From: an uncultured Candidatus Saccharibacteria bacterium
GTDB lineage: Bacteria; Patescibacteriota; Saccharimonadia; Saccharimonadales; Saccharimonadaceae
DNA length: 64,000 nucleotides
NCBI GenBank assembly: GCA_938036785.1
Contig: CALHWE010000017.1
Location: 1-64,000 of the forward strand
Direction: 5' to 3'
The first letter of the stretch is position 1. Each line of letters opens with the position of its first letter. This document shows positions 1-8,174 of this stretch, in pieces. Made by a program: the position numbers and the translations under genes. The notes under the pieces were generated by a model that ran no database searches, was not told where the DNA came from, and saw nothing but the letters and a program-made list of their open reading frames with translations.

Positions 1-1
1 G

Positions 2-427
2 GCATCGTCAGCCACCACTACGGGTGAAGGTACAGCCAAGCGCCGTCGACGTCGCCGACGCAAGCCAGCTGGTGGTGAAGCACGCGATGAGCAGGCGACT
101 ACTGGACAATCAAGTGCTCAATCTAGTAAGCAGGTGAAGAAGCCTGTTGCTCTCAGCAAAGCTGCCAAATCAACTGCTCCTTCACCAAACAAAAAACCAG
201 CGAGCACCACGCCTAAGTCAGCCGCACCACGAGACCCATCACTTCTCTCCATTCAGCATGCCAAGCCACGCACCACAATCCCGGCGCAGCTCTTACACCA
301 CCAGCCGCATACTACGCAGACTCAGTTAGATGGCCCAGTGCCACTAGCTAAGCAGCCTGGCGGTGGTGCAGCTCCAAAGCACGCGAATGATGAGATTGAT
401 GACCCAACCTTCTTTGCTTTGCGTTAG
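2..427 (+). CDS. C-terminal tail of an unknown basic protein (5' end outside window)
   Basis: The reading frame is open from the left edge and ends at TAG 425-427. What is visible is a low-complexity tail: an arginine run (KRRRRRRRKP, about residues 13-22 of the visible part), then Ser/Thr/Ala/Gln/Pro/Lys-rich sequence, then a short acidic end (DEIDDPTFF). Such tails occur on bacterial RNA helicases and ribonucleases and usually bind RNA, but no catalytic domain is in view, so the function cannot be assigned. An internal ATG at 134 is unlikely to be the true start because the coding pattern continues upstream of it. Confidence 0.6.
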   Translation, partial: ASSATTTGEGTAKRRRRRRRKPAGGEARDEQATTGQSSAQSSKQVKKPVALSKAAKSTAPSPNKKPASTTPKSAAPRDPSLLSIQHAKPRTTIPAQLLHHQPHTTQTQLDGPVPLAKQPGGGAAPKHANDEIDDPTFFALR

Positions 428-520
428 ATATGCAACGCTAATTTCTCTTAGGCCACTATTGCGTTACCTTACCCTAGAGGAGTGTGAGGGGTGTAGCGAA
501 TTTTCTTCTCAACACAAAGG

Positions 521-526
521 TATAAT
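521..526 (+). promoter_or_regulatory. Candidate -10 box (TATAAT) upstream of a structured intergenic RNA
   Basis: A perfect TATAAT lies in the gap before parA. The matching -35 region is poor. A transcript would start near 533 and run through the inverted repeats described at 533-670. A second TATAAT at 690-695 lies nearer parA, so this box may serve a separate RNA. Confidence 0.35.
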
Positions 527-532
527 ATGATC

Positions 533-670
533 AGACTTAAGAAAACCCTCGAGTGGGTAGCATAGTGAAGTAGCGCGAGGTAGGCCTTAGGCAGTCGGTG
601 TAAACACCACAGAGGTAATCACGCGAAAAAGCCTCCTTATCCTGTGTATAACTCTGTTACCTCGCCTCAC
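533..670 (+). ncRNA. Possible structured RNA or parA leader
   Basis: The 294-nt gap before parA has no plausible ORF but several pairings: ACCC/GGGT near 545-557, a perfect GGTGT-aaa-ACACC hairpin near 598-610, and an 8-bp long-range match between GCGAGGTA near 575-582 and TACCTCGC near 658-665. A competing pairing CAGAG/CTCTG uses the same segment, which would suit a switch. No SRP, 6S, tmRNA or RNase P signature is seen. It could equally be unstructured spacer; confidence is low. Confidence 0.25.
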
Positions 671-689
671 TAACCAATGTGGGTTATGC

Positions 690-695
690 TATAAT
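690..695 (+). promoter_or_regulatory. -10 box of parA
   Basis: TATAAT with 26 nt to the parA ATG, giving a leader of roughly 20 nt. This contrasts with the leaderless spacing seen at many other genes of the window. Confidence 0.5.
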
Positions 696-721
696 GGAGA
701 GGATAAACGGAAATACGGGAC

Positions 722-1486
722 ATGACGGCAGTAATTTGTGTAACAAATCAAAAAGGTGGTGTTGGTAAAACGACAACGGCGATTAATGTTGCCTACTATT
801 TGGCAAAGGCCGGCAAGAAAACCCTCGTCGTCGATTTCGACCCGCAGGGCAATGCCACGAGCGGCCTTGGCATTGATAAGCAGCTGCTCGATGCTACCAT
901 GACAGAGGTCGTCAAGAGTGAGAAGAAGCTTGCTGACATCATCCAGCCTACTGAGCACAAGAATCTTTTCATCGCGCCCGCCCTACCGCAGCTAGCTAAT
1001 GCCGAGGTAGAACTGGCCAAGGCGCAGCACCGTTTCAGCCGCCTCAAAGGGGCGATTGATGAACTGACTGGTTACGACTATATCATTATCGACAGCCCAC
1101 CAAGCCTCAGTCTCCTCACTGTCAATGGGCTCATTGCCGCACGCTATGTGCTCTTGCCAGTTCAGGCGGAATTCTATGCGTTAGAAGGGCTCGGGCAGCT
1201 GCTCGAGACAATGAAGCTGGTGCGCAAAAATATGAATCCAACACTTGATCTTATTGGGGTGCTACCCACTATGGTAGATGGTCGCACATCGCTCTCGAGC
1301 CAGGTCTTGGCTGAGATTGCGAAGCATTTTCCAGCGAAGGTGTTTGCGGAGTCTATCCCGCGCAATGTCCGCCTGGCTGAGGCTCCGAGTCATGGTGCGC
1401 CGATTGGGGCATATGACCGCTTTAGTCGGGGTGCACGGGCGTACAAAGCCGTGACGAAAGAAATAATCGAACGAACGGGGGTATAA
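722..1486 (+). CDS. parA: Chromosome partitioning ATPase ParA (Soj)
   Basis: A 254-residue ParA/MinD-type Walker ATPase that binds DNA non-specifically and drives segregation of ParB-bound origins. The deviant Walker A KGGVGKTTT is at residues 11-19, the A' motif DFDPQGNAT at 38-46, and Walker B IIIDSPPSL at 121-129. Length is typical for the chromosomal short form without an N-terminal HTH. The stop codon is followed directly by the parB ATG, so the two genes form one transcription unit. No consensus parS palindrome was found in the window. Function is secure from motifs; chromosomal rather than plasmid role is inferred from the housekeeping genes around it. Confidence 0.95.
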   Translation: MTAVICVTNQKGGVGKTTTAINVAYYLAKAGKKTLVVDFDPQGNATSGLGIDKQLLDATMTEVVKSEKKLADIIQPTEHKNLFIAPALPQLANAEVELAKAQHRFSRLKGAIDELTGYDYIIIDSPPSLSLLTVNGLIAARYVLLPVQAEFYALEGLGQLLETMKLVRKNMNPTLDLIGVLPTMVDGRTSLSSQVLAEIAKHFPAKVFAESIPRNVRLAEAPSHGAPIGAYDRFSRGARAYKAVTKEIIERTGV

Positions 1487-2401
1487 ATGGCAAAACGAGG
1501 TTTAGGGCGGGGGTTTGATTCGCTGATTCCAGCGGAGCTATTGGACGAATCGTTCGACCCAACCGCCGACCAAGATGACCGGATTAGTGACCTGCGTCAG
1601 ATCAAGCTTGCAGAAATTATGCCTGACCCCACTCAGCCGCGTCGGGTTTTTGACGAGACGCTGCTCGATGAGCTCGCTGAGTCTATCCGTGTTCATGGTG
1701 TGCTGCAGCCTATCGTTGTCACCCCTGATAACAAAGGTAAATATGTCATTGTGGCTGGTGAGCGGCGCTACCGAGCCGCTACCAAGGCGGGGCTGGAGAA
1801 GATTCCAGCGCTGGTGCGCACGTTGTCTGATCAGCACAAGCTCGAACTCTCGCTTATCGAAAATATCCAACGCCAAAACCTCAACGCCATCGAAACCGCC
1901 ACGGCGTATCTCAAGCTGCGCGATCAGTTCAACCTTACGCTCGAGCAAATCGGCCAGCGCGTTGGCGGTAAGTCACCCAGTGCGGTGAGCAACACGCTGC
2001 GTCTCTTGCGCTTGCCTGAGGTAGTGCGCCAAGCAGTAGTTGATGGCAAGCTGAGCGAGGGGCAAGTCCGGCCATTGATTAGCCTAGACGAAGCACAGAT
2101 TGCCGATATTTTGCCCAAGATTATTCAGGAAGAGTGGAGCGCGCGGCGGATCGAGCAGTACCTCGCTATTCTCAAGCGCACCGAGGCAAGTGACTCTGCT
2201 CAAAAGACCGCCAAGGCGCAGCGCCCAGCACCGCCACCGCAGTATACGGCTGCCAGCCAGCGCTTTGAGCAACAGCTCAGTGCACCAGTCCAGATCCGTG
2301 GCAACCGCCGCGGGGCAGGGCAGATCGTTATCCGCTTTACGAGCGACGATGACTTCGAGCGGATCATTGGCTTGCTAGAGCATACACAGGACGAGAAGTA
2401 G
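1487..2401 (+). CDS. parB: Chromosome partitioning protein ParB (Spo0J)
   Basis: A 304-residue ParB. The N-terminal ParB/Sulfiredoxin-like CTPase domain carries the GERRYRA box (residues 91-97), followed by ENIQRQNLNAIE (125-136) and the HTH (about 150-172, with KSPSAVSNTLRLLRLP) that recognises parS. The C-terminal third (about 235-304) contains a Gln/Pro linker and a dimerisation segment ending in an acidic helix. It starts immediately after the parA stop (taaATG). A strong hairpin terminator follows, so the operon is parA-parB only. Confidence 0.95.
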   Translation: MAKRGLGRGFDSLIPAELLDESFDPTADQDDRISDLRQIKLAEIMPDPTQPRRVFDETLLDELAESIRVHGVLQPIVVTPDNKGKYVIVAGERRYRAATKAGLEKIPALVRTLSDQHKLELSLIENIQRQNLNAIETATAYLKLRDQFNLTLEQIGQRVGGKSPSAVSNTLRLLRLPEVVRQAVVDGKLSEGQVRPLISLDEAQIADILPKIIQEEWSARRIEQYLAILKRTEASDSAQKTAKAQRPAPPPQYTAASQRFEQQLSAPVQIRGNRRGAGQIVIRFTSDDDFERIIGLLEHTQDEK

Positions 2402-2424
2402 CAAGATAAAATGTAGCATATAAT

Positions 2425-2458
2425 AGACCTTCTTAAAGTAGAAGGTTTATTTATTTTT
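2425..2458 (+). terminator. Intrinsic terminator of parAB
   Basis: Stem ACCTTCT/AGAAGGT (extendable to 9 bp) with a 6-nt loop, followed by a T-rich tract (TTTATTTATTTTT). Confidence 0.8.
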
Positions 2459-2564
2459 GGTAAAGACCTGATGGTATACGTGATAATAATTACTCTGTAA
2501 TAATGAATATATTTCTACAAAATTCAGATTCTGGATGGAGAGGTCACTAGAGCGATATCAGGTG

Positions 2565-3170
2565 CTATACCTGAAACCCTTGAACTTTCGTCAGTGGCCA
2601 GAGGCGCAGGCTGACGGGACCAATCACATCATAGAGTGGCACGGTGCCGAGGCCATTGCGTGAGTCGAGCGAGTAGCTGCCTTGACGGTGATCACCCGCC
2701 ACAAAAATCGATCCTTCGGGCACTGTCACCTCTGTATCGCCGCTGGTGGGAGAGCCAGGACCATCCCAGCTGTCGTCGGGGTGAAAGCCTTGCGGATGTT
2801 CTTTATTATAGACAGTCAGCATCCCATCCTTGACTGTGACGCGCTCACCCGCAAAGGCAATGACGCGCTTAACGAGGTTCATATCCTCGCTACCTGGGCT
2901 ATAGAGCGGGTTCTTAAAGACGATAATCTGCCCCCGCTTGGGTGTGTATGAGTTATTTTGCAAATGTGCCATCGTGACGGGCAGGCGATTGACAATCAGC
3001 CGATCGCCAGTGTAGAGCGTCTGCTCCATACTCGGGCCAGTCACGCTAAAGCTACGAAATACAAAGGTGTTGATAAGGAGTGTGCCAACAATGACGCACA
3101 CCACAAAAATTACAAAGCCACCGATATCCTTGAGCCTGGGGTGGCGGGTCAAAAAACTTGCTTCCATCAT
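2565..3170 (-). CDS. lepB: Signal peptidase I
   Basis: A 201-residue type I leader peptidase that removes signal peptides of secreted proteins at the outer face of the membrane. One N-terminal membrane segment (about residues 16-36) is followed by the box GPSMEQTL with the nucleophile Ser47 and by LVKRVIA with the general base Lys101. The late box GDHRQGSYSLDSRNG is also present. Size and single transmembrane segment match Gram-positive SipS-type enzymes. The gene stands alone on the minus strand, convergent with parAB. The ORF opens with two Met codons; either could be used. Confidence 0.93.
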   Translation of the reverse strand: MMEASFLTRHPRLKDIGGFVIFVVCVIVGTLLINTFVFRSFSVTGPSMEQTLYTGDRLIVNRLPVTMAHLQNNSYTPKRGQIIVFKNPLYSPGSEDMNLVKRVIAFAGERVTVKDGMLTVYNKEHPQGFHPDDSWDGPGSPTSGDTEVTVPEGSIFVAGDHRQGSYSLDSRNGLGTVPLYDVIGPVSLRLWPLTKVQGFQV

Positions 3171-3239
3171 GAAGTATTATATCACTAAATGCGGGCGGAG
3201 GGGAGGAATTGAGAAAAGTTATCTTTCGTCTAAAAATAT

Positions 3240-3725
3240 CTACTGATACTCAATACGATCAACAAGCTGTGTATATATGTCTGCAGGAACTCGTCTAACT
3301 TTTAAGTCTTGGTCCGGATTGCCACGTGCCGCAAGACGTGCTGATTGGTCTAGCCACTGTTCTATATCATGTCCAGGCTGAGGCCGTCCGCGATTTAACA
3401 AGAGAGGATACTGCATTGCTACATATGCACGACAAAGCTCATAGACTGCTCGATCACCATAAGGGGTAGCGGCAATCTGATCCAACGGATATCCAATTTT
3501 TTCGCGTATATCGGACGACATGAATGAGAACACCTCATTGAATGCGACATGATCTTCTTTCCCTGTTTCTTCTCCAATGGTATCAGCATAAAAAACAGCT
3601 ATTGCCCGGCGAGGAAACTCTCGCACATCTGGGTTTTGCTCGTGTATCTCTTTCTGATCTTTGGCGAGGTCGTTGTTTGTTGGTTCTTGGTTAGTTGCCT
3701 CAAAGTTTCCGGGTGAAATTGTCAT
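3240..3725 (-). CDS. Hypothetical protein
   Basis: A 161-residue soluble protein with no motif I recognise. The N-terminal 40 residues are polar and acidic; the rest is mixed alpha with RRAIAVFYADTIGEE and a C-terminal Arg-rich segment. I place the start at the ATG whose reverse-strand context reads AGGAGTG followed by about 6 nt of spacer; the frame stays open 19 codons further upstream, but that extension is hydrophobic and lacks a ribosome binding site. It follows the MafI-like gene on the same strand, separated by a terminator-like hairpin, so it is probably transcribed alone. Confidence 0.65.
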   Translation of the reverse strand: MTISPGNFEATNQEPTNNDLAKDQKEIHEQNPDVREFPRRAIAVFYADTIGEETGKEDHVAFNEVFSFMSSDIREKIGYPLDQIAATPYGDRAVYELCRAYVAMQYPLLLNRGRPQPGHDIEQWLDQSARLAARGNPDQDLKVRRVPADIYTQLVDRIEYQ

Positions 3726-3870
3726 AAAAACACTCCTGTTTATAAAACATAGAACAATTATTTTAAAGCTAGCGCGATGCAAGATTTTTATGAACTCTGC
3801 AAGCGAAAGCTAATATATATATCAATATATGGAGGTGGAGTCAAGCAGACAGCTATAGAAATTTTATAAA

Positions 3871-3903
3871 GAGAGCAGCCACTTAGAATGAGTAGCTGCT
3901 CTC
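3871..3903 (-). terminator. Hairpin terminator of the 3925-4248 gene
   Basis: GAGAGCAGC/GCTGCTCTC (9 bp) plus an inner ACT/AGT, loop TAGAATG. On the minus strand the hairpin is followed by TTTATAAAATTT, fitting termination of the gene at 3925-4248. Confidence 0.65.
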
Positions 3904-3924
3904 TCGGGCTTATGCTATTTGCTG

Positions 3925-4248
3925 CTATCGATCTACTACGATTTTAAAGTAGTCGTGATTAAATGCACCCTCCTCATCTTCTTCTACAATGGCAACTAAA
4001 TTCTCGAGTGTTTTAATCTCCGTTTCTGTCAAGCGTTTGTTTTGCTTAGATAAGTTAGAGGCAACGCAGAGACATATGTATTCTAACGAAATAGCCCACT
4101 CGCCGACCCTTGCGTATTCCCTTGCTTTTTCGGCTTGTGATTGAGACAAGTAAGGAGATTCGTCAATATAACTGTAAAGTGCTATCGTTTGTTTAACTTG
4201 TTCGCTCATGGACATAATTATAACATAAATCGTTAGTCTGTAGTGCAT
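3925..4248 (-). CDS. Small helical protein resembling MafI-type immunity proteins
   Basis: A 107-residue all-helical acidic protein. The central segment (YARVGEWAISLEYICLC and a following TETEIKTLENL) resembles the MafI family of immunity proteins, which protect cells from secreted toxins; this is a similarity by eye and only moderate. A strong AGGAGGT lies 5 nt before the upstream ATG chosen here. A second option is the internal MSMSEQ start about 12-14 codons later, where a TATAAT-like box on the minus strand would allow leaderless translation. No toxin gene is adjacent, so an orphan immunity or antitoxin role is only a suggestion. Confidence 0.6.
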   Translation of the reverse strand: MHYRLTIYVIIMSMSEQVKQTIALYSYIDESPYLSQSQAEKAREYARVGEWAISLEYICLCVASNLSKQNKRLTETEIKTLENLVAIVEEDEEGAFNHDYFKIVVDR

Positions 4249-4509
4249 CAGTTACCTCCTCGGGTTATAAAGATAAGTGTAATTATTTAAGTAACATTCC
4301 AGCGGCTCTTATGGGATATGTTGTGGTATGAAAATTATGAAAATATTGTTGAGGTCCGGGCTGTATCGTAATGTCCGTATGCAAAAATAGTGCTGCATTG
4401 TGCAAATATGTGCTTATACTCCATACGACCACAGTCTCTCGTGGCATTTTTGGCTTGCAAAGTGCAAGTTTGGGTGCGGTTTCGTATTTATTTTTTGGGG
4501 CAGATCCAG

Positions 4510-4515
4510 TATAGT
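4510..4515 (+). promoter_or_regulatory. -10 box of the LCP gene
   Basis: TATAGT with 11 nt to the ATG at 4527, predicting a leader of only a few nucleotides. An inverted repeat CTTGCA-aag-TGCAAG at 4454-4468 lies about 40 nt upstream of the -35 region and could be a regulator site. Confidence 0.45.
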
Positions 4516-4526
4516 AGAGAGAGTTT

Positions 4527-6269
4527 ATGGCGGGTCGCAATTCGATAGATGGTTTTCGGTCACAAGATGGCGGGGCGGTGGATAGGCGCCCCCGCTCGCT
4601 TCGTCGTGCCGATGGCTCGATGCCGCGGATGGGTCGCTCGATGACGGGCACGGCTGGCTCTAGTCGCAGCTTGGCTACAGCAGAGCAGCCAAGGAATTAT
4701 ACACCGCGCCGCAGTGCGTCTATCAGTACCGATAACCCCAGCAGTAGCCTAACTGACTTCGATATTAATCCAAGTGACAATATATTTGCTGACCTAGAGC
4801 AGGGCAGTGGCAAGCGTGGCCGCAAAGGCCGCAAGAAGCCGCAATCGACGCGGCGCAAATGGATCAAGCGTATCATTATCGCTCTCGTCATCATTGGTGT
4901 GGGCTTCGGTGGTATGCTGCTGTGGCGGGCCTTTATGGCGAGCTCGCATATCTTTAAGGGTGATATCTTTGGCTTGATTCAGCAGAAGGAGCTCAAGGCA
5001 GATAGCAATGGCCGGAGTAATATCCTCTTGCTTGGTACATCGGAGGATGACCCAGGCCACGAGGGGTCGTATCTGACTGATTCCATCATGATCTTGAGTA
5101 TTAGCCAGAGCAAGAAAGATGCCTATATGATTAGCATCCCGCGCGATCTCTACGTTAAATATCGCCGGTCGTGCAACTCGGGCAGTGCAGGTAAGATTAA
5201 TGAGTACTTCAACTGCGTCAATAGCGATTGGTCGAGCACTGAGGCAGAGGATGAGCGCCAAGCGGCTTCGCGCAAGTTCTTTGGCAATATTGTGGGGCTG
5301 GACTTGCAATACAGTGTGCACGTGAACTACACCGTATTGCGCGACCTAGTCTCGGCCTTGGGTGGCATCAAAGTAACGATTGAGAGCCGTGACCCCCGTG
5401 GCCAGATGGATGGTAACTTCGACTGGAAGTGTCGGGGCGGAAACCCTCGCGCGAGCCACGCCACGATGGTTAAGAATTGCCCGCCGAATGGTCACTTTAT
5501 CGACTACCCCAATGGGCCAGTTGATCTCGATGCTGAGCATGCGCTCTACTTGGCGCAGGCACGCGGTGCCTCGGGCATATCCTACGGCTTCGAGCAGTCC
5601 AACTTCGACCGCGAGAAGAACCAACAGAAGGTGCTCGTGGCTATCAAAGAAAAGGCGACAAGTGCTGGCACCCTGACGAACTTTGGTGCGGTGACGGGGA
5701 TCATTGATGCACTAGGCAAGAACCTCCGTACCAACTTTGAGACAAGTGAGATCCGTACACTTATGTCGTTGGGGCAAAATATTAAGAGTGATGCTATTAA
5801 GAGTGTGAGCCTGCTAAACACAACCGTTGGTGACCTAGTGGTGGCGCAGACAGTCAACGGCATTAGCTCGGTTATACCCGCAGCGGGCACATACGACTAC
5901 AGCCAGATTCAAGCGTACATCAACAAGACGCTCAATGCCACAGAGGTATCTAAAGAATCGGCCCATGTTGTCGTCCTCAATGCATCAGGCGCATCAGGGG
6001 TAGCCAAGCGTGAGGCAGACAAGCTAGAGAAGCTTGGCATGGTCATTGACAGCATTGATAACGCTCCAAGCAGCGGTAGCGCAGGGAGTAACAAGATCTA
6101 CCAAGTGGCTGGGAGAGCTAGCGCGCCACACACCAAGGCCAAGCTAGAGTCGATCTATCATGCTCAGGCTACTACTGGCACACCGCCAGTAGCTACTGGC
6201 AGCCACACGCAGTTTGTCGTCGTGGTTGGCCAGTCCACGACGGGTACTTCGTCGGCAATTAGCGATTAG
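4527..6269 (+). CDS. LytR-CpsA-Psr (LCP) family cell-wall glycopolymer ligase with LytR_C domain
   Basis: A 580-residue membrane-anchored LCP protein that would transfer lipid-linked glycopolymers onto peptidoglycan outside the cell. Residues 1-110 are a cytoplasmic, Ser/Arg-rich disordered tail; a transmembrane helix lies at about 114-135. The LCP domain runs from about 163 (SNILLLGTSEDD, LTDSIMIL) through SIPRDLY (203-209), where the Arg and Asp help bind pyrophosphate. A C-terminal LytR_C domain (about 478-550) begins at VVVLNASGASGVA. It stands alone with its own promoter. The polysaccharide operon at 10.7-19 kb could supply its substrate, which is an inference. Confidence 0.9.
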   Translation: MAGRNSIDGFRSQDGGAVDRRPRSLRRADGSMPRMGRSMTGTAGSSRSLATAEQPRNYTPRRSASISTDNPSSSLTDFDINPSDNIFADLEQGSGKRGRKGRKKPQSTRRKWIKRIIIALVIIGVGFGGMLLWRAFMASSHIFKGDIFGLIQQKELKADSNGRSNILLLGTSEDDPGHEGSYLTDSIMILSISQSKKDAYMISIPRDLYVKYRRSCNSGSAGKINEYFNCVNSDWSSTEAEDERQAASRKFFGNIVGLDLQYSVHVNYTVLRDLVSALGGIKVTIESRDPRGQMDGNFDWKCRGGNPRASHATMVKNCPPNGHFIDYPNGPVDLDAEHALYLAQARGASGISYGFEQSNFDREKNQQKVLVAIKEKATSAGTLTNFGAVTGIIDALGKNLRTNFETSEIRTLMSLGQNIKSDAIKSVSLLNTTVGDLVVAQTVNGISSVIPAAGTYDYSQIQAYINKTLNATEVSKESAHVVVLNASGASGVAKREADKLEKLGMVIDSIDNAPSSGSAGSNKIYQVAGRASAPHTKAKLESIYHAQATTGTPPVATGSHTQFVVVVGQSTTGTSSAISD

Positions 6270-6593
6270 CGTGTGGGTTAATAGCTAATAAGTTTGTTTA
6301 GATAGAGTGTATGGTTGGTTACCCGACTCCGTAGTAGGGTATTATTTCTTAACTCCTGAATCAAAAAGTAGATTATTATAATAAGTTCTCTTCCCTCGTC
6401 GAACAAGGGGGCGAGAAGGGGTTCGTATTCCATCTGTTGAAGTATAAAGACGGTGGTTTGCCGACCATTAGCTCCACTACTGTTGCTAAGATAAGACAGC
6501 GCTCTCAATCGCTCAATACATTATCAAACCTTAACTTTGTATATGACGAGATATGTAACTAGCTGCGAGATACGAAATATCTTCATCAAGTAC
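6270..6593. other. Intergenic region with a weak hairpin
   Basis: No convincing gene. A TACCC/GGGTA pairing with a 12-nt loop near 6319-6341 followed by ATTATTTCTT could terminate the LCP transcript. A 76-codon minus-strand ORF starting with TTG has neither a ribosome binding site nor sensible composition. Confidence 0.4.
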
Positions 6594-6983
6594 CTATCGC
6601 CCATGCCAAAACTGTTGCGTCTTCGTCCATTCGGAGTCCTGGGTGGAGAGTTTTGCGTTATTGAGTTCATTCCAGCATCGCTCAATGCCTGTACGGAAGA
6701 GTGATTCCTGCACCTGAATCGATGAATTCTTTATGATGCGATGTGGCAACCCGCGGCCAGCAAAGCACTGAGCAGCTGCATCGAATAGCTTGCGATCGGT
6801 CACTTGCCGTACATTCAACACCTCTTTGTACGAACCCGATGGGAAGTGCAGCGGCATCTCGCTGCTAATGTAGCCAGTCAAAGCAAAGGCAGTCACAGGT
6901 ACAGTAATAACAAGGAGAGGTGCGAGGATGGCGGCTGCCACCCAGTGTTGCTTGGTGTTGCGAAAATGGAGTTTGGTTGTCAT
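6594..6983 (-). CDS. Small membrane-anchored extracytoplasmic protein, unknown function
   Basis: A 129-residue protein starting MTTKLHFRN. One hydrophobic helix (about residues 16-37) is followed by a polar domain with two cysteines (in AAQCFAG and ERCWNEL) that could form a disulfide outside the membrane. The ATG chosen is 8 nt after a TATACT box on the minus strand, the usual spacing for start codons in this region; the frame extends 19 codons upstream but that part would precede the transcript start and is an artificial run of Leu/Tyr made by the promoter repeats. No family recognised. Confidence 0.6.
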   Translation of the reverse strand: MTTKLHFRNTKQHWVAAAILAPLLVITVPVTAFALTGYISSEMPLHFPSGSYKEVLNVRQVTDRKLFDAAAQCFAGRGLPHRIIKNSSIQVQESLFRTGIERCWNELNNAKLSTQDSEWTKTQQFWHGR

Positions 6984-6991
6984 ATATAGTA

Positions 6992-7015
6992 AGTATAGAA
7001 CGTATAGTACGTATA
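6992..7015 (-). promoter_or_regulatory. Tandem -10-like boxes upstream of the 6594-6983 gene
   Basis: On the minus strand TATACG (7010-7015), TATACG (7001-7006) and TATACT (6992-6997) follow each other at 9-nt steps, the last one 8 nt before the ATG. They look like a small direct repeat of promoter elements. Confidence 0.5.
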
Positions 7016-7054
7016 GTATGGCTATTGTCAAACAAAGCAAATACTGCCTGAATC

Positions 7055-7276
7055 TTATAATTCCTCTTCCTCAGTATTTGTTTCACCTTCCTTCTGATAA
7101 ATTGCAACAAGAGCTAGCGCTCCTCGGGTATCAACTCTCTTACACTTATCTAAAAAAGCGCATTTATTACAATCAATTTCACGCTCCACCGGAGGAAATG
7201 CGAGAGAAGCGGCGTGCGATCTTATGGTGAGACTCTGCAAACTTAGGCGTAGCAAGACAAACTGCGGAATTAGCAC
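7055..7276 (-). CDS. Possible small Cys-containing protein
   Basis: A 73-codon frame starting with GTG. The second half is protein-like: EIDCNKCAFLDKCKRVDTRG has a CxxC...C pattern that could bind zinc or a cluster, and the end is strongly acidic (EEEEL). The first half is less convincing, and a later GTG (start VEREID) may be the true start. It would sit upstream of the 6594-6983 gene on the same strand. No family recognised; it may be a chance frame. Confidence 0.33.
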   Translation of the reverse strand: MLIPQFVLLRLSLQSLTIRSHAASLAFPPVEREIDCNKCAFLDKCKRVDTRGALALVAIYQKEGETNTEEEEL

Positions 7277-7338
7277 AGCCAGTACAGTAGAGAGTAGAAT
7301 GTTCTCGCCCTAGGCTCTTATTTTTTCGCCCAAAATGG

Positions 7339-7344
7339 TATAAT
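7339..7344 (+). promoter_or_regulatory. -10 box, leaderless configuration
   Basis: TATAAT with 8 nt to the ATG at 7353; no room for a Shine-Dalgarno sequence on the transcript. Confidence 0.6.
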
Positions 7345-7352
7345 AAAAGGCA

Positions 7353-8135
7353 ATGGATTTTTTGCATGGTACACATCGTCAGTCTCGGGTCAGTGAGGTC
7401 GTTTATGTGGCGCTCAATCTTGGGCTTGCGACGCTGCTGTTTTTGATCGTCCTAGAGGTGCAGTCGCCTTGGCTGGCATTGGCACTGGTGATTGCGAGTA
7501 AGTGGCGGGCGCTTGCGGTGCGGCCACGCTTTTGGCTTGCCAATATTGTGGCAAATATGATCGACCTCACGGTAGGTATTAGTGTTGTGATGTTGATGTA
7601 TGCTGCGAGTGGAGTGATCTGGCTGCAGGTTGTCTTGGCGGTGCTGCATGCACTGTGGCTGGTGGTACTCAAGCCACGGTCAGATCGCCGCTCGGTGGCT
7701 ATTCAGGCGGGCGTTGGCGTTTTTCTTGGGGCGACGGCTCTTGCCATGAGCTCCTACCGGTGGGATGCCGCCCTGGTTGTGCTACCGCTGTGGGTACTGG
7801 GGTACTGTGCTGCACGGCATGTTCTCGGTAGCTATGAAGAGCCACTCACGCGTACCTACGCGCTGATTACCGCGACAGTCTTTGCGGAGCTTGGCTGGGT
7901 GAGCTACCACTGGATGTTTGCCTACACCATCTCTGGCCTAGGGGCGATCAAGCTCGCGCAGTTACCGCTCTTTTTGGTGCTCTTTGGCTTTGTGTGTGAG
8001 CGTGCCTATAATAGCTACTACCAGCATGGTGTGGTGCGCGGGGCCGATATTGTCTTGCCATCGACACTGGCGGTTGGGCTTGTGCTGACGCTTTTGCTGC
8101 TGTTTAACAGCCTCAGCGCTACTGGCCTTGCCTAG
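7353..8135 (+). CDS. Polytopic membrane protein, unknown function
   Basis: A 260-residue protein with about seven to eight hydrophobic helices and short loops, Trp- and Leu-rich, without charged transport motifs that I recognise. The start ATG follows a TATAAT box by 8 nt. The stop lies 39 nt before the HtrA-type protease start and no terminator separates them, so the two are probably one operon. That would place it with envelope protein quality control, but its activity cannot be deduced. Confidence 0.78.
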   Translation: MDFLHGTHRQSRVSEVVYVALNLGLATLLFLIVLEVQSPWLALALVIASKWRALAVRPRFWLANIVANMIDLTVGISVVMLMYAASGVIWLQVVLAVLHALWLVVLKPRSDRRSVAIQAGVGVFLGATALAMSSYRWDAALVVLPLWVLGYCAARHVLGSYEEPLTRTYALITATVFAELGWVSYHWMFAYTISGLGAIKLAQLPLFLVLFGFVCERAYNSYYQHGVVRGADIVLPSTLAVGLVLTLLLLFNSLSATGLA

Positions 8136-8174
8136 CCGAGGCAAGTGAGAAAAAGGGTAAGGGGAAAAGAGGTT

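Noticed and set aside
722..2401. Canonical parS site near parAB
   Set aside because: No TGTTTCACGTGAAACA-like 16-mer; CACGTG occurrences in the window lie inside coding regions and lack the flanking symmetry.
6278..6508. 76-codon minus-strand ORF after the LCP gene
   Set aside because: Starts with TTG without any ribosome binding site or -10 box; composition not convincing.
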